Source of the DNA: JAWWPY01 sp963822825
GTDB taxonomy: Bacteria > Actinomycetota > Actinomycetes > Streptosporangiales > Streptosporangiaceae
Assembly (NCBI GenBank): GCA_963822825.1
Contig: CAWGIW010000002.1
Span: 310,001-374,000 of the forward strand
Length of the DNA: 64,000 bases
Direction: 5' to 3'
Both the position numbers and the translations under genes were made by a program. Below the pieces are notes generated by a model. The model searched no databases. It saw only the letters and a list, made by a program, of their open reading frames with translations, and was not told the origin of the DNA. The first letter of the stretch is position 1. Every line of letters starts with the position of its first letter. Positions 29,615 through 37,656 of the stretch are shown here, one piece after another.

Positions 29615-30489
29615 GCGTTCACCCTGGCCATGACGCTGTCGGCGAACCGGCGCAGGTTGTCGATCTTCTCGGGCAGCAGCTCGGTATCGGGACCGGTGTG
29701 GTAGGGCCAGCGGAAGCCGACGATCACGTCGGTCACCCCCTGCTCCTGCAGCCGGCGCACCCCGTCCACGCGGTAGGCGTCCGTCGAGATCACGTGCACC
29801 TCGAACGGGCGGCCGGCCGTGCCCTCCTGCCGGCGGAACTCGGCGAGCCGGGTGAGCAGGCCGGGCAGGTCCCCGGGATCTCCGCCGCCGTGCAGCCAGC
29901 CGTCCCCGACCCGGGCGGCGCGGCGGAGGGCCGCGTCCGCGTGCCCGCCCACGAGGATCGGGATCGGGGCGCCCGGCACCGGAGCGATCTTGACCGGCGG
30001 CAGGTCGAAGACCTCGCCGTGATATTCGAAGTAGCCCCCGGCCGACAGCCCGCGGACGATGTCGAGAGCCTCGTCCATGCGCCGCCCGCGATGCTCCCAG
30101 GGCACGCCGAGCACCTCGTAGTCCTCGCGCCACGGGCTGGTCCCGACGCCCAGAACGAGCCGGTTGCCGGTGAGAACGGCCGTCGACGTGGCTTGCTTGG
30201 CCACCAGCACCGGGCTGCGCACCGGCAGCTTCAGCACGAAGGTGACGAAGCGCAGGTGCTCGGTGACCGCGCCCAGGGCCGGAATGAGTGAGAAAGGCTC
30301 AAGAAACGGCTTGTCCTCAAGGAACTCGCGGGTGCCGTCGGGATTGAACGGGTACCGGCTGTCAGAGTGGCGCGGATAGCAGATGCTGTCAGGCACCACC
30401 ATCGAGTCGTACCCGGCCTCCTCGGCGGCACGGGCCAGGGGACCGTAGTACGACGGGTCGGTCATCGACTCCGCGTAGGAGAAGCGCAC
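29611..30489 (-). CDS. LLM-class F420-dependent oxidoreductase
   Basis: A 292-residue luciferase-like TIM barrel. Signatures are MRFSYAESMTDPSYYGPLAR, AGYDSMVVPDSICYPRHSDS, FVLKLPVRSPVLVAKQATST, GNRLVLGVGTSPWREDYEVL and PVPGAPIPILVGGHADAALR, then AARVGDGWLHGGGDPG. This is the F420-binding LLM pattern; it resembles mycobacterial Rv3520c, which belongs to the cholesterol regulon. It probably reduces or oxidises a steroid intermediate, but the substrate is unproven. The KstR box ends 9 bp before the ATG. First gene of the long minus-strand envelope operon. Frame intact. Confidence 0.85.
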   Translation of the reverse strand: MRFSYAESMTDPSYYGPLARAAEEAGYDSMVVPDSICYPRHSDSRYPFNPDGTREFLEDKPFLEPFSLIPALGAVTEHLRFVTFVLKLPVRSPVLVAKQATSTAVLTGNRLVLGVGTSPWREDYEVLGVPWEHRGRRMDEALDIVRGLSAGGYFEYHGEVFDLPPVKIAPVPGAPIPILVGGHADAALRRAARVGDGWLHGGGDPGDLPGLLTRLAEFRRQEGTAGRPFEVHVISTDAYRVDGVRRLQEQGVTDVIVGFRWPYHTGPDTELLPEKIDNLRRFADSVMARVNA

Positions 30490-30497
30490 GGAAAAAG

Positions 30498-30511
30498 TAG
30501 AACAGGTTCTT
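30498..30511. promoter_or_regulatory. KstR-type operator between LLM oxidoreductase and NTF2-like gene
   Basis: TAGAACAGGTTCTT fits TnnAACnnGTTnnA except for its last base. It lies in the 55-bp gap between divergent starts at 30489 and 30545. Confidence 0.75.
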
Positions 30512-30544
30512 GCCGAAAGTCAATCGGCTGGGGAAGCTTGTGGC

Positions 30545-31027
30545 ATGGACCTTGTCGCGCTCGAGGAAATCCGCCAGGTGAAGTACCGCTACCTGCGCTG
30601 TGTCGACCTGAAGCGGTGGGAGGAGATGGTGGAGGTCTTCACTCCCGACGCCACAGCGGACTACGGCTCGCCCGCGACCGGCCAGCCGCTGAGGTTTGGC
30701 AGCCGCGATGAGATCATCGCGTTCCTGCGCGACAACCTCGGACCGGACATCATCACGCTGCACGCGGCGGGCCAGCCGGAAATAGACATCGACGGCGCCG
30801 CCGCCCGCGGCACATGGCGGTTCGAGGACACGGTGATCGCCACCGGGTACCGCCTCGTGATCAAGGGTGCGGCGTTCTACGAGGACCGCTACCAGCGCGG
30901 CGACGACGGCCGGTGGCGGATCGCGCATACCGGCTACGTGCGCATCTACGAGACGACCCAGTCGCTCGATGACCTGCCCAGCCTGCGCTTCACGGCGAAT
31001 CGCTGGGCGACCGAGCCAGCGGGCTGA
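30545..31027 (+). CDS. nuclear transport factor 2 (SnoaL/BaiE-like) family protein
   Basis: A 160-residue alpha+beta cone protein. It opens LVALEEIRQVKYRYLRCVDL and continues with KRWEEMVEVFTPDATADYGS, RGTWRFEDTVIATGYRLVIK and YEDRYQRGDDGRWRIAHTGY, the standard SnoaL_4/NTF2 layout. Related proteins include steroid isomerases and the bile-acid dehydratase BaiE. Together with the KstR box 34 bp upstream, this suggests a steroid isomerase or dehydratase role (inference). Frame intact; ATG at 30545. Confidence 0.8.
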   Translation: MDLVALEEIRQVKYRYLRCVDLKRWEEMVEVFTPDATADYGSPATGQPLRFGSRDEIIAFLRDNLGPDIITLHAAGQPEIDIDGAAARGTWRFEDTVIATGYRLVIKGAAFYEDRYQRGDDGRWRIAHTGYVRIYETTQSLDDLPSLRFTANRWATEPAG

Positions 31028-31063
31028 CGCACGATCGCTGACACCTTGTCGTTGACGTATTTC

Positions 31064-31077
31064 TAGAACTCGTTCTA
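31064..31077. promoter_or_regulatory. KstR-type operator upstream of Rv3531c-like operon
   Basis: TAGAACTCGTTCTA is a near-perfect palindrome matching TnnAACnnGTTnnA. It ends 10 bp before the GTG of the gene at 31088, where bound repressor would block initiation. Confidence 0.85.
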
Positions 31078-31087
31078 GTCTGAGCGC

Positions 31088-32266
31088 GTGATCACCCAGC
31101 CGTTCGCGGACGCGGTGCTCGAGGCCGAGAAGATCATCAACGGAGCACCGCACATCCAGGATGAACACGACCTCGCGGAGGGGTACGACTACCTCGCGGG
31201 CAACATCAAGGCGTCGCTGCAACTGGCGTGGGCGTACCAGCGGGACTTCCCGTACTTCGTCCAGTCAACCGGCCCATACACGAAGATGGGGCTGGACAAC
31301 CCGGACACCTTGTATTTCCACTCCTACCTGCGCGACGACGCGGAGTACGTGGTCACCGGGCGCCGGGGCAGCACGGTCGACCTGAGCTTCCAGGTGCTGA
31401 ACGGCGACTATTCACCGGTCGAGGTGCCGGACAGCCTGACCGCGTTCGACGACCGGGCGATCGAGATAGCCGACGACGGCACGTTCGAGCTCCGGTTCGG
31501 GCCGGCCCGGGATGACCCCGGGCGCGATTACTTCACGCTGGGCGCCGGATCGGCGATGCTCCTCGTCCGTGAGGTCTACAGCGACTGGGACCGCGAACGG
31601 CGCGGCACGATCAGCATCCGCCGGGCCGACCGGGCCGGCTGCGCACCCCCCGCGCCGGACACCGCGGCGCTGGCCAAACGCTACGGCGTGGCGGGCAAGA
31701 TCCTGCTGCAGAGGCTCAGGACTTTCCTCGCCTTCCCCGAGTGGTTCTACCTTCCGCTGCCGGTCAACACGCTGACCCCACCACGCCCGACACCCGGCGG
31801 CCTGGCCACGCAGTTCTCGTCGGTAGGCCACTTTGACCTCGAAGACAGCCAGGCAATGATCGTGACCGTGCCGGCCGCCGGCCGCGGCACCGCGCCCTAT
31901 CAAGGAATCCAGCTCGGCAGCCTGTGGTACATCTCGCTGGACTACATCAACCACCAGACCAGCCTCACGGCCGACCAGGCCCGCATCGACCCGGACGGCC
32001 GGATGCGCTTCGTGGTCAGCGAGCGCGATCCAGGGGTCGTGAACTGGCTGGAGCGCACCGGGCACCGGCGGGGTTACCTGCAGATCCGCTGGCAGCGGCT
32101 GACTCGGGACCTGAAGCCCGACGACGGGCCAGCCGTCGAGATAGTGCCAGTTGCCGATCTCCCGGGTCGGCTGCCGTACTACGAGCAGGCGCAGGTGAGC
32201 CCTCAGCAGCACGCGGAGCGGATCGCCGCGCGCCAGGCCGCCGTCGCCGTGAGGATGCTGGGCTGA
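31088..32266 (+). CDS. unknown protein of the sterol regulon, Rv3531c-like
   Basis: A 392-residue soluble protein with no signal peptide and no motif I can assign to an enzyme class. It is rich in Trp/Tyr/Phe and beta-prone segments (YFHSYLRDDAEYVVTGRRGS, VGHFDLEDSQAMIVTVPAAG, YQGIQLGSLWYISLDYINHQ). The SQA-I-V-P and LGSLW-SLDY patterns recall DUF1214-type domains. From memory the gene order (this protein, SDR, sulfotransferase) equals Rv3531c-Rv3530c-Rv3529c of the M. tuberculosis cholesterol regulon. GTG at 31088; stop overlaps the SDR start (TGATG). Frame intact. Confidence 0.65.
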   Translation: MITQPFADAVLEAEKIINGAPHIQDEHDLAEGYDYLAGNIKASLQLAWAYQRDFPYFVQSTGPYTKMGLDNPDTLYFHSYLRDDAEYVVTGRRGSTVDLSFQVLNGDYSPVEVPDSLTAFDDRAIEIADDGTFELRFGPARDDPGRDYFTLGAGSAMLLVREVYSDWDRERRGTISIRRADRAGCAPPAPDTAALAKRYGVAGKILLQRLRTFLAFPEWFYLPLPVNTLTPPRPTPGGLATQFSSVGHFDLEDSQAMIVTVPAAGRGTAPYQGIQLGSLWYISLDYINHQTSLTADQARIDPDGRMRFVVSERDPGVVNWLERTGHRRGYLQIRWQRLTRDLKPDDGPAVEIVPVADLPGRLPYYEQAQVSPQQHAERIAARQAAVAVRMLG

Positions 32267-33042
32267 TGCTGCTCCAGGACAAGGTGGTGGTGGTCGCCGG
32301 GGTCGGCCCCGGCCTGGGCCGCTCCATCGCACTGCAGAGCGCCCGCGCGGGCGCGGACGTTGTGCTGGCCGCCCGCACGGCGTCCCGCCTGGACGAGGTG
32401 GCCAAGGAGATCGCCGCCCTGGGGCGCCGCGGCCTGGCCATTCCGACGGATATCACCGATGACGGCGCGACCGCGCACCTGGCCGAGGCGGCGCTCGACG
32501 CCTTCGGCCACGTCAACGCGCTGGCGTACAACGCGCTCGCGATGCCGCCGATCGCCGATCTCGCTAACGTCCCCCTGACCGCCATCCGCACCAGCCTGGA
32601 CGCGAACGTGGTGGCCGCCCTGGAACTGACCAGGCGGTTCATCCCCGCGCTGGCCGCCACCCGGGGCTCCGTGGTGATGGTCAATTCCATGGTGGTCCGT
32701 TATTCGCAGCGCACTATGGGCCCGTACAAAATGGCCAAGGCGGCCCTTCTCGCGATGGCACAGAGTCTGGCCACCGAACTCGGGCCGCAGGGTATCCGGG
32801 TCAATTCCGTAGCGCCCGGCCATATCTGGGGCGACTCATTGAAATGGTATTTCGGGTACCTGGCCAAGAAACGCGGCGTGGATGCGCAGCAGATCTACGA
32901 CGAGACCGCGGCGGCGATCGATCTGGGCAGGCTGCCTGAGCCGGACGAGATAGCCGACGCCGTGGTGTTCCTGGCTTCCGGCATGGCCCGCGCCGTCACC
33001 GGGCAGTGCCTGGACGTCAACTGCGGCGAGTATCACCACTGA
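32266..33042 (+). CDS. short-chain dehydrogenase/reductase (Rv3530c-like)
   Basis: A 258-residue classical SDR. Cofactor motif VVVAGVGPGLGRSIALQSAR (TGxxxGxG variant with Ala-Gly-Val start), ALAYNAL in place of NNAG, catalytic Ser in VVMVNSMVVRYSQ and the Y-x3-K in YKMAKAAL. VNSVAPGHIWGDSLKWYFGY and GQCLDVNCGEYHH complete the fold. It is likely an NAD-dependent hydroxysteroid-type dehydrogenase (context inference). ATG overlaps the upstream stop, and it is 12 bp before the sulfotransferase gene. Confidence 0.88.
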   Translation: MLLQDKVVVVAGVGPGLGRSIALQSARAGADVVLAARTASRLDEVAKEIAALGRRGLAIPTDITDDGATAHLAEAALDAFGHVNALAYNALAMPPIADLANVPLTAIRTSLDANVVAALELTRRFIPALAATRGSVVMVNSMVVRYSQRTMGPYKMAKAALLAMAQSLATELGPQGIRVNSVAPGHIWGDSLKWYFGYLAKKRGVDAQQIYDETAAAIDLGRLPEPDEIADAVVFLASGMARAVTGQCLDVNCGEYHH

Positions 33043-33054
33043 GCGGAAATCCCA

Positions 33055-34209
33055 GTGAGCACCGAGCGGGACAATGTCGGAACGGTTGAGGACCTGCACG
33101 CCTCGGCCACCAGGCTCACCGGCCTGGCGGATTTCGGCTCTGACGACTACCGCGACGGCCTCGCCGTGCTGCTCGATTCGTACGCGCGGGACGCGGGCCT
33201 GACCCCGCTGGGCCGGAAACTGAAGCGAGTCTTCCTGCGGGGCGCACTGGTGGCCCGACTGCTCAGCGAAGCCGCATGGCGGGCGTATCCCGAATACGCG
33301 GAAACCCGCATCGAGCGCCCGATCTTCGTCACCGGGCTGCCCCGTACCGGCACGACCGCGCTGCATCGGCTGCTCACCGCCGACCCGGCGCACCAGGGCC
33401 TCGAGATGTGGCTCACCGAAGCGCCGCAGCCCCGGCCGCCCAGGGAAACATGGGAGGCCAACCCCGTCTTCCGCCACATTCAGGCCGGCTACGAGCAGCA
33501 CCACATCGAGCATCCCGAGTTCATGGGGGTGCATTACATAGCAGCCGACCAGGTGGAGGAATGCTGGCAGCTACTGCGGCAGTCGATGCGGTCGATCTCC
33601 TACGAATGCCTGGCCCACCTGCCGACCTACTCGTCGTGGCTGCGCGGCCAGGACTGGACGGACGCCTATCGCAGGCACCGGCGCAACCTGCAGCTGATCG
33701 GCCTTTCCGAGAGCGGCCGGCGCTGGGTGCTCAAGAATCCCAGCCACCTGTTCGCTCTGGACGCCCTGCTCCGTGTCTACCCGGACGCACTGGTTATCCA
33801 GACGCACCGCGCGCCGCGGACGGCCATCGCCTCCGTCTGCAGCCTCGCCGAGCAAGCCTCCGCTGGCTGGTCTACGACGTTCCAGGGCGAGGTGATCGGT
33901 CGTGACCAGCTGGAGCTGTGGGCCTGCGGCCTCGAGCGTTTCACGGCCGTGCGCGCTCGCAGCGACCCGGCCCAGTTCTATGACGTCGGCTATGACGATT
34001 TCGTCGCCGATCCGCTGGGCACGGCCGAATCGGCTTACGCCCACTTCGGGCTGCCATTCAGCGGCGCCGCCGCCGACGCCATGCGGGACCTGCCCGAGCA
34101 GAGCGCCGTGGGCGGCGGCAGGTCCGGGCACCGCTACACCCTCGCGAGCTTCGGGCTGACCGGCGAGGAGATCGACGAGCGCTTCGGCGGCTACCGTTTG
34201 GTCATTTAG
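33055..34209 (+). CDS. sulfotransferase family protein (Rv3529c-like)
   Basis: A 384-residue PAPS-dependent sulfotransferase fold. The phosphosulfate loop is FVTGLPRTGTTALHRLLTAD (residues about 95-114), and the 3-prime phosphate region is in RRWVLKNPSHLFALDALLRV and YPDALVIQTHRAPRTAIASV. The late YDVGYDDFVADPLGTAES completes the family pattern. GTG at 33055. It is the third gene of the KstR-controlled operon, so a sterol-derived or lipid acceptor is plausible but unproven. Frame intact. Confidence 0.85.
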   Translation: MSTERDNVGTVEDLHASATRLTGLADFGSDDYRDGLAVLLDSYARDAGLTPLGRKLKRVFLRGALVARLLSEAAWRAYPEYAETRIERPIFVTGLPRTGTTALHRLLTADPAHQGLEMWLTEAPQPRPPRETWEANPVFRHIQAGYEQHHIEHPEFMGVHYIAADQVEECWQLLRQSMRSISYECLAHLPTYSSWLRGQDWTDAYRRHRRNLQLIGLSESGRRWVLKNPSHLFALDALLRVYPDALVIQTHRAPRTAIASVCSLAEQASAGWSTTFQGEVIGRDQLELWACGLERFTAVRARSDPAQFYDVGYDDFVADPLGTAESAYAHFGLPFSGAAADAMRDLPEQSAVGGGRSGHRYTLASFGLTGEEIDERFGGYRLVI

Positions 34210-34386
34210 TTACGGGCACAACAGTCCAGCATAACAATCCTGCGGAGCCCGGCATAACAGTACTCCGATTTCATGAAGCTCCATGACAATTGGCGGCCAA
34301 TGGCCCAAGATAGGGCACTGACGGTAGCGTCCGGTTCGGCACAAAGTGACGGGACTCCGCGCACGGAACGATCCAGGAGTGACCAC

Positions 34387-36036
34387 ATGGGCGTATCCAG
34401 CTCGGCAGGCCCGCGGCGGCCGCACGCGGCGCGCCGCTCCATCCGGTTCACCTTCGCGGTCATGGTGGCCGTGCCGACCGGCTGCCTGGTGCTGCTCTGG
34501 GGGCTGGTCGTGACGTTCGGCACCGGGCTGGACGACCACCTCTCCTCGCTGGGCCATCATCACCTGGCCGAGCTGATTCTCCTGGTCGGCGGGGGCCTGT
34601 TCGTCATCGCTGTCGCGGTCGCATTGATGGGATCATTCGCGCGCCGCCTCTCGCGGGACATCTCCGATCTGGCCGATACCGCGCGTAATCTGGCCGACGA
34701 GCAGTTGCCGCAGGTCGTCGAGCGGCTTCGGCGCGGAGAGGCCCTCCCGCCGGACAGCCCTCCCCTGCGGCCCCACACGAAGAACTCGGAGATCGCCCAG
34801 GCCGCCGCGGCGATTGCCGGCCTGCAGCACACCACCATCGAGGCGGCGGCCGGCGAAGCCCGCCTGCGCAATGGGCTCCGGCAGGTCTTCGTCAGCCTGG
34901 CGAGACGGAATCAGTCGCTGCTGCAACGGCAGCTTCGCCTGATCGACGCGCTGGAGCAGAAGGCCTCTGATCCCGCCGCGCTGGCTGACCTGTTCTCGCT
35001 CGACCACCTCACCACCCGGATGCGCCGCCACGCCGAGAGCCTGACCATCCTGTCCGGGGCAGCACCGGGGCGTTCCTGGAGCGAACCGGTACCGGTCGTC
35101 AACGTCATCCGCGGGGCCATGGCGGAGGTCGAGGACTACCGGCGGGTAACGGTCATGACGAGAAGCGAGGACGCGGTGGCCGGGTCGGCCGTCGCGGACA
35201 TGATCCACCTGCTCGCGGAGCTGATCGAGAACGCGACCTTGTTCTCCCCGTCCGGTACCCGGGTGGAGGTCCGGGCCGAGCGGGTGGCCAACGGCCTCGC
35301 CATCGAGATCGATGACCGGGGCCTGGGGATCGAGCCCGATCAGATGGACGAGATCAACCAGCAACTGGCCCGGCCACCCGACTTCGACCTGGCCAACGCC
35401 GACCGGCTTGGCCTCTTTGTCGGCGGCAAGCTCGCCGCCCGGCACGGCGTCCGGGTCTCGCTGCGCGGGTCCCCCTACGGCGGTACCACGGCGATCGTTC
35501 TGATGCCCAGCAGCATCGTCGTGCCGGCTGGCGAGATGGGCGCCGATTCGCAGCCGGGCGTTCAGCCTGCGATCCGCAGACCCGGCGGGCTGGATCTGCG
35601 GTCCGCGGAGATGCCGGCTCTGAGCGGCCATCGCATGCCGCAGCCGGCGCTTCCCGCCACCGTGCAGCCCGCCGCTGTGCAGCCCGCCGCTGTGCATCCC
35701 GCCGCTGTGCAGCCATCGGCGGCCGCTGGTACTTCGGCGCCGCCGGCCCTCAGCACCTCGGGCCAGCTGGACACCGCTACCTACCGCGGCCTGCCCCGCC
35801 GTACCCGCCAGGCGAGCTTGTCGCCGCATCTGAGGGACAGCCCGCCCGCCGGCGCTCATCCATCATCAGAGGCCGCTCCGGGGTCCGTGCCTCCCGCCGC
35901 GTCCACCCCGGAGCAGGCACGTGATCTCGCGGCTTCCTTGCAAAGCGGTTGGCAGCGCGGCCGCCAGGCGGACCCGCCGGACGCGCGGCCCGCGGGGCGC
36001 CATGACTCCGAGACGCCGCGAAGCGAGGAGACGTAA
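34387..36036 (+). CDS. conservon sensor protein CvnA-type (histidine-kinase-like ATPase)
   Basis: A 549-residue membrane sensor with start fixed by AGGAGTG before ATG 34387. Two N-terminal helices (FTFAVMVAVPTGCLVLLWGL and LAELILLVGGGLFVIAVAVA) are separated by a very short outer loop. A HAMP-like linker and helical dimerisation region follow (RNGLRQVFVSLARRNQSLLQ, RQLRLIDALEQKASDPAALA). The GHKL ATPase domain has the N box LLAELIENATLFSPSGTRVE, G1 IDDRGLGIEP and G2-like DRLGLFVGGKLAARHG. The tail from about residue 385 is Pro/Ala-rich with a VQPAA repeat. First gene of a four-gene conservon, overlapping cvnB by one base. The usual phospho-acceptor His is not obvious, as is normal for this group. 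Confidence 0.88.
   Translation: MGVSSSAGPRRPHAARRSIRFTFAVMVAVPTGCLVLLWGLVVTFGTGLDDHLSSLGHHHLAELILLVGGGLFVIAVAVALMGSFARRLSRDISDLADTARNLADEQLPQVVERLRRGEALPPDSPPLRPHTKNSEIAQAAAAIAGLQHTTIEAAAGEARLRNGLRQVFVSLARRNQSLLQRQLRLIDALEQKASDPAALADLFSLDHLTTRMRRHAESLTILSGAAPGRSWSEPVPVVNVIRGAMAEVEDYRRVTVMTRSEDAVAGSAVADMIHLLAELIENATLFSPSGTRVEVRAERVANGLAIEIDDRGLGIEPDQMDEINQQLARPPDFDLANADRLGLFVGGKLAARHGVRVSLRGSPYGGTTAIVLMPSSIVVPAGEMGADSQPGVQPAIRRPGGLDLRSAEMPALSGHRMPQPALPATVQPAAVQPAAVHPAAVQPSAAAGTSAPPALSTSGQLDTATYRGLPRRTRQASLSPHLRDSPPAGAHPSSEAAPGSVPPAASTPEQARDLAASLQSGWQRGRQADPPDARPAGRHDSETPRSEET
35662..35721 (+). repeat. 15-bp tandem repeat x4 (VQPAA-type) in the sensor tail
   Basis: Four 15-bp units (GTGCAGCCCGCCGCT and variants) encode VQPAA, VQPAA, VHPAA and VQPSA in the cytoplasmic tail of the conservon sensor. 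The units keep the frame. Confidence 0.8.
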
Positions 36037-36467
36037 TGGATGATGCTCAGGGCGCGGCCGGGCCCGGGCGGGATCTGGGCTGGCTGCTCGACGACCTCGT
36101 CGACCGGGTGGACCATTTCCGGCAAGTCGTGATCTTGTCCCGCGACGGGCTCGTGGTCGCCGCCTCCAGGGACCTGAGCCGGGAGGACGCGGAGCATCTG
36201 TCCGCGCTGGCCGCTGGCGTGCAGAGCCTGGCCAGGGGGGCCGGGAAGCATTTCGGGGTGGGCGAGGTACGGCAGACCATCATCGAGCTGGACCAGGCGC
36301 TCCTCTTCGTCACCGCGGCCGGTCACGGCAGCTGCCTGGCCGCGCTGTGCCCCGCGAACGCCGACGCGGGCCTGGTCGCCTACGAGATGGCGATGCTGGT
36401 GAAGCGGGCCGGGCCGCGCTTGGGGTCACTCCCGAGATTCCCGGCCGTCCAGAGCCGGGTGGAGTGA
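36036..36467 (+). CDS. roadblock/LC7 domain protein (conservon CvnB-type)
   Basis: A 143-residue MglB-like protein. The roadblock fold is seen in LGWLLDDLVDRVDHFRQVVI, LSRDGLVVAASRDLSREDAE, HLSALAAGVQSLARGAGKHF and TIIELDQALLFVTAAGHGSC. Proteins of this type act as partners or GTPase regulators for the CvnD GTPase. ATG overlaps the cvnA-type stop (TAATG), and cvnC follows 6 bp later. Confidence 0.92.
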   Translation: MDDAQGAAGPGRDLGWLLDDLVDRVDHFRQVVILSRDGLVVAASRDLSREDAEHLSALAAGVQSLARGAGKHFGVGEVRQTIIELDQALLFVTAAGHGSCLAALCPANADAGLVAYEMAMLVKRAGPRLGSLPRFPAVQSRVE

Positions 36468-36473
36468 GCCCGC

Positions 36474-36854
36474 ATGGGCGCGGACGGCAAATGGGTTAAC
36501 CGGGACTCCGGCCCGGTCGTGCGCCCCTACGCGCTGACTGGCGGGCGAACGCAGCCGGCCGGCGGTGGGGTACTGGACCTGATTGCGGTCGTCGTCGCCG
36601 CACGCCGGGATGAGGAGGGCGAGGATCCGCTAGACCTGACCCCCGAGCATCGCAAGATCCTGAACTTGTGCCGGCGGCAGATCACCGTGGCTGACGTGGC
36701 GTCCGACACCGGACTTCCAGTGGGTGTGGTCCGCGTCCTGCTGGCCGACCTCATCCTGCAAGGACGGCTGACAGTACGAGGACAACAGCCCGCTGGCGAG
36801 CAACCGAGCACCGATCTGCTTCAGGAGGTACTGCATGGGCTCCGCGCCCTCTGA
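36474..36854 (+). CDS. DUF742 family protein (conservon CvnC-type)
   Basis: A 126-residue winged-helix-like DUF742 protein. RDSGPVVRPYALTGGRTQPA is the standard N-terminus. LTPEHRKILNLCRRQITVAD, VASDTGLPVGVVRVLLADLI and LQGRLTVRGQ make the helix-turn-helix-like fold. The usual function is as a conservon accessory, possibly DNA-binding. Its end overlaps the GTPase start by 20 bp. Confidence 0.92.
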   Translation: MGADGKWVNRDSGPVVRPYALTGGRTQPAGGGVLDLIAVVVAARRDEEGEDPLDLTPEHRKILNLCRRQITVADVASDTGLPVGVVRVLLADLILQGRLTVRGQQPAGEQPSTDLLQEVLHGLRAL

Positions 36855-37458
36855 CGGCACCGCCGACCGGCCGCTCGCGGTATTCAAGATCCTGATCGCG
36901 GGCGGGTTCGGGGCGGGCAAGACGACGCTCGTCGGCGCGATCAGCGAGGTTCGGCCGTTGCGCACGGAGGAAGCCCTCACCAGCGCGAGCGTCGGCTTGG
37001 ATGATCTCAGCGGGGTGGACAGCAAGACAACCACCACCGTCGCGATGGACTTCGGCCGGATCACCATCGGCAGCCACCTCATGCTGTACCTCTTCGGCAC
37101 GCCCGGCCAGGAGCGCTTCTGGTTCATGTGGGACGAACTCGCCTACGGTGCGCTCGGCGCCGTGATCCTGGCCGATACCCGTCGGCTCGGCGACTGCTTT
37201 CCGTCCGTCGACTATTTCGAGAAGCGGCAGCTGCCGTTCATCGTCGCGATCAACTGCTTCGACGACGCGCCCCACTATGATCCGGCGGACGTGCGCATCG
37301 CGCTCGACCTCGACCCACGCGTTCCGGCCGTGCTCTGCGACGCCCGCCAGGTCGGCTCGGTGAAGCTCGTTCTGATCACCCTGGTCCAGCACATCTTGGC
37401 CAGCAGATCCCCCGGCGGTCCCGAACCCTGGTCAACCCCGGAAACGACCCCGGTCTAG
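36835..37458 (+). CDS. small GTPase (conservon CvnD-type)
   Basis: A 207-residue Ras-like/MglA-like GTPase. P-loop FKILIAGGFGAGKTTLVGAI, switch region KTTTTVAMDFGRITI, G3 LYLFGTPGQERFWFMWDELA (DxxG replaced by FGTPGQ), and G4 FIVAINCFDD (N-x-F-D variant of NKxD). Closes the conservon, which is thought to form a membrane-associated signalling complex in actinomycetes. ATG at 36835 lies inside the end of the DUF742 gene. Confidence 0.92.
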   Translation: MGSAPSDGTADRPLAVFKILIAGGFGAGKTTLVGAISEVRPLRTEEALTSASVGLDDLSGVDSKTTTTVAMDFGRITIGSHLMLYLFGTPGQERFWFMWDELAYGALGAVILADTRRLGDCFPSVDYFEKRQLPFIVAINCFDDAPHYDPADVRIALDLDPRVPAVLCDARQVGSVKLVLITLVQHILASRSPGGPEPWSTPETTPV

Positions 37459-37513
37459 CGGTCACCCCCAGGCCTACGGTGTCCCGACGGTCGGCAGAAC
37501 TTACGTGATGAGC

Positions 37514-37535
37514 ATGACGCCATAATGACGTCATA
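37514..37535. promoter_or_regulatory. two 11-bp direct repeats with a 10-bp palindrome before the TPR gene
   Basis: ATGACGCCATA and ATGACGTCATA stand head to tail, and the second contains the perfect palindrome ATGACGTCAT (37525-37534). The area is AT-rich for this genome, with TGATATATAA just downstream, in the 198-bp gap after the conservon. It may be a promoter/operator for the TPR gene at 37657. Confidence 0.35.
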
Positions 37536-37656
37536 ATTGGGAAGGTGATATATAAGTGATCGCTCCCGGTAGTTCAGCTTGGCGTCCAGATTGGCCGCCG
37601 GTACCTGTACCCGCGTGGGTGGATGCTGGTCACGGGTAGCGGGTGTGGAGAGCCAG

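Noticed and set aside
34210..34270. Repeated CATAACA phrases downstream of the sulfotransferase gene
   Set aside because: Only two imperfect copies and no symmetry; could be chance in a less GC-rich gap.
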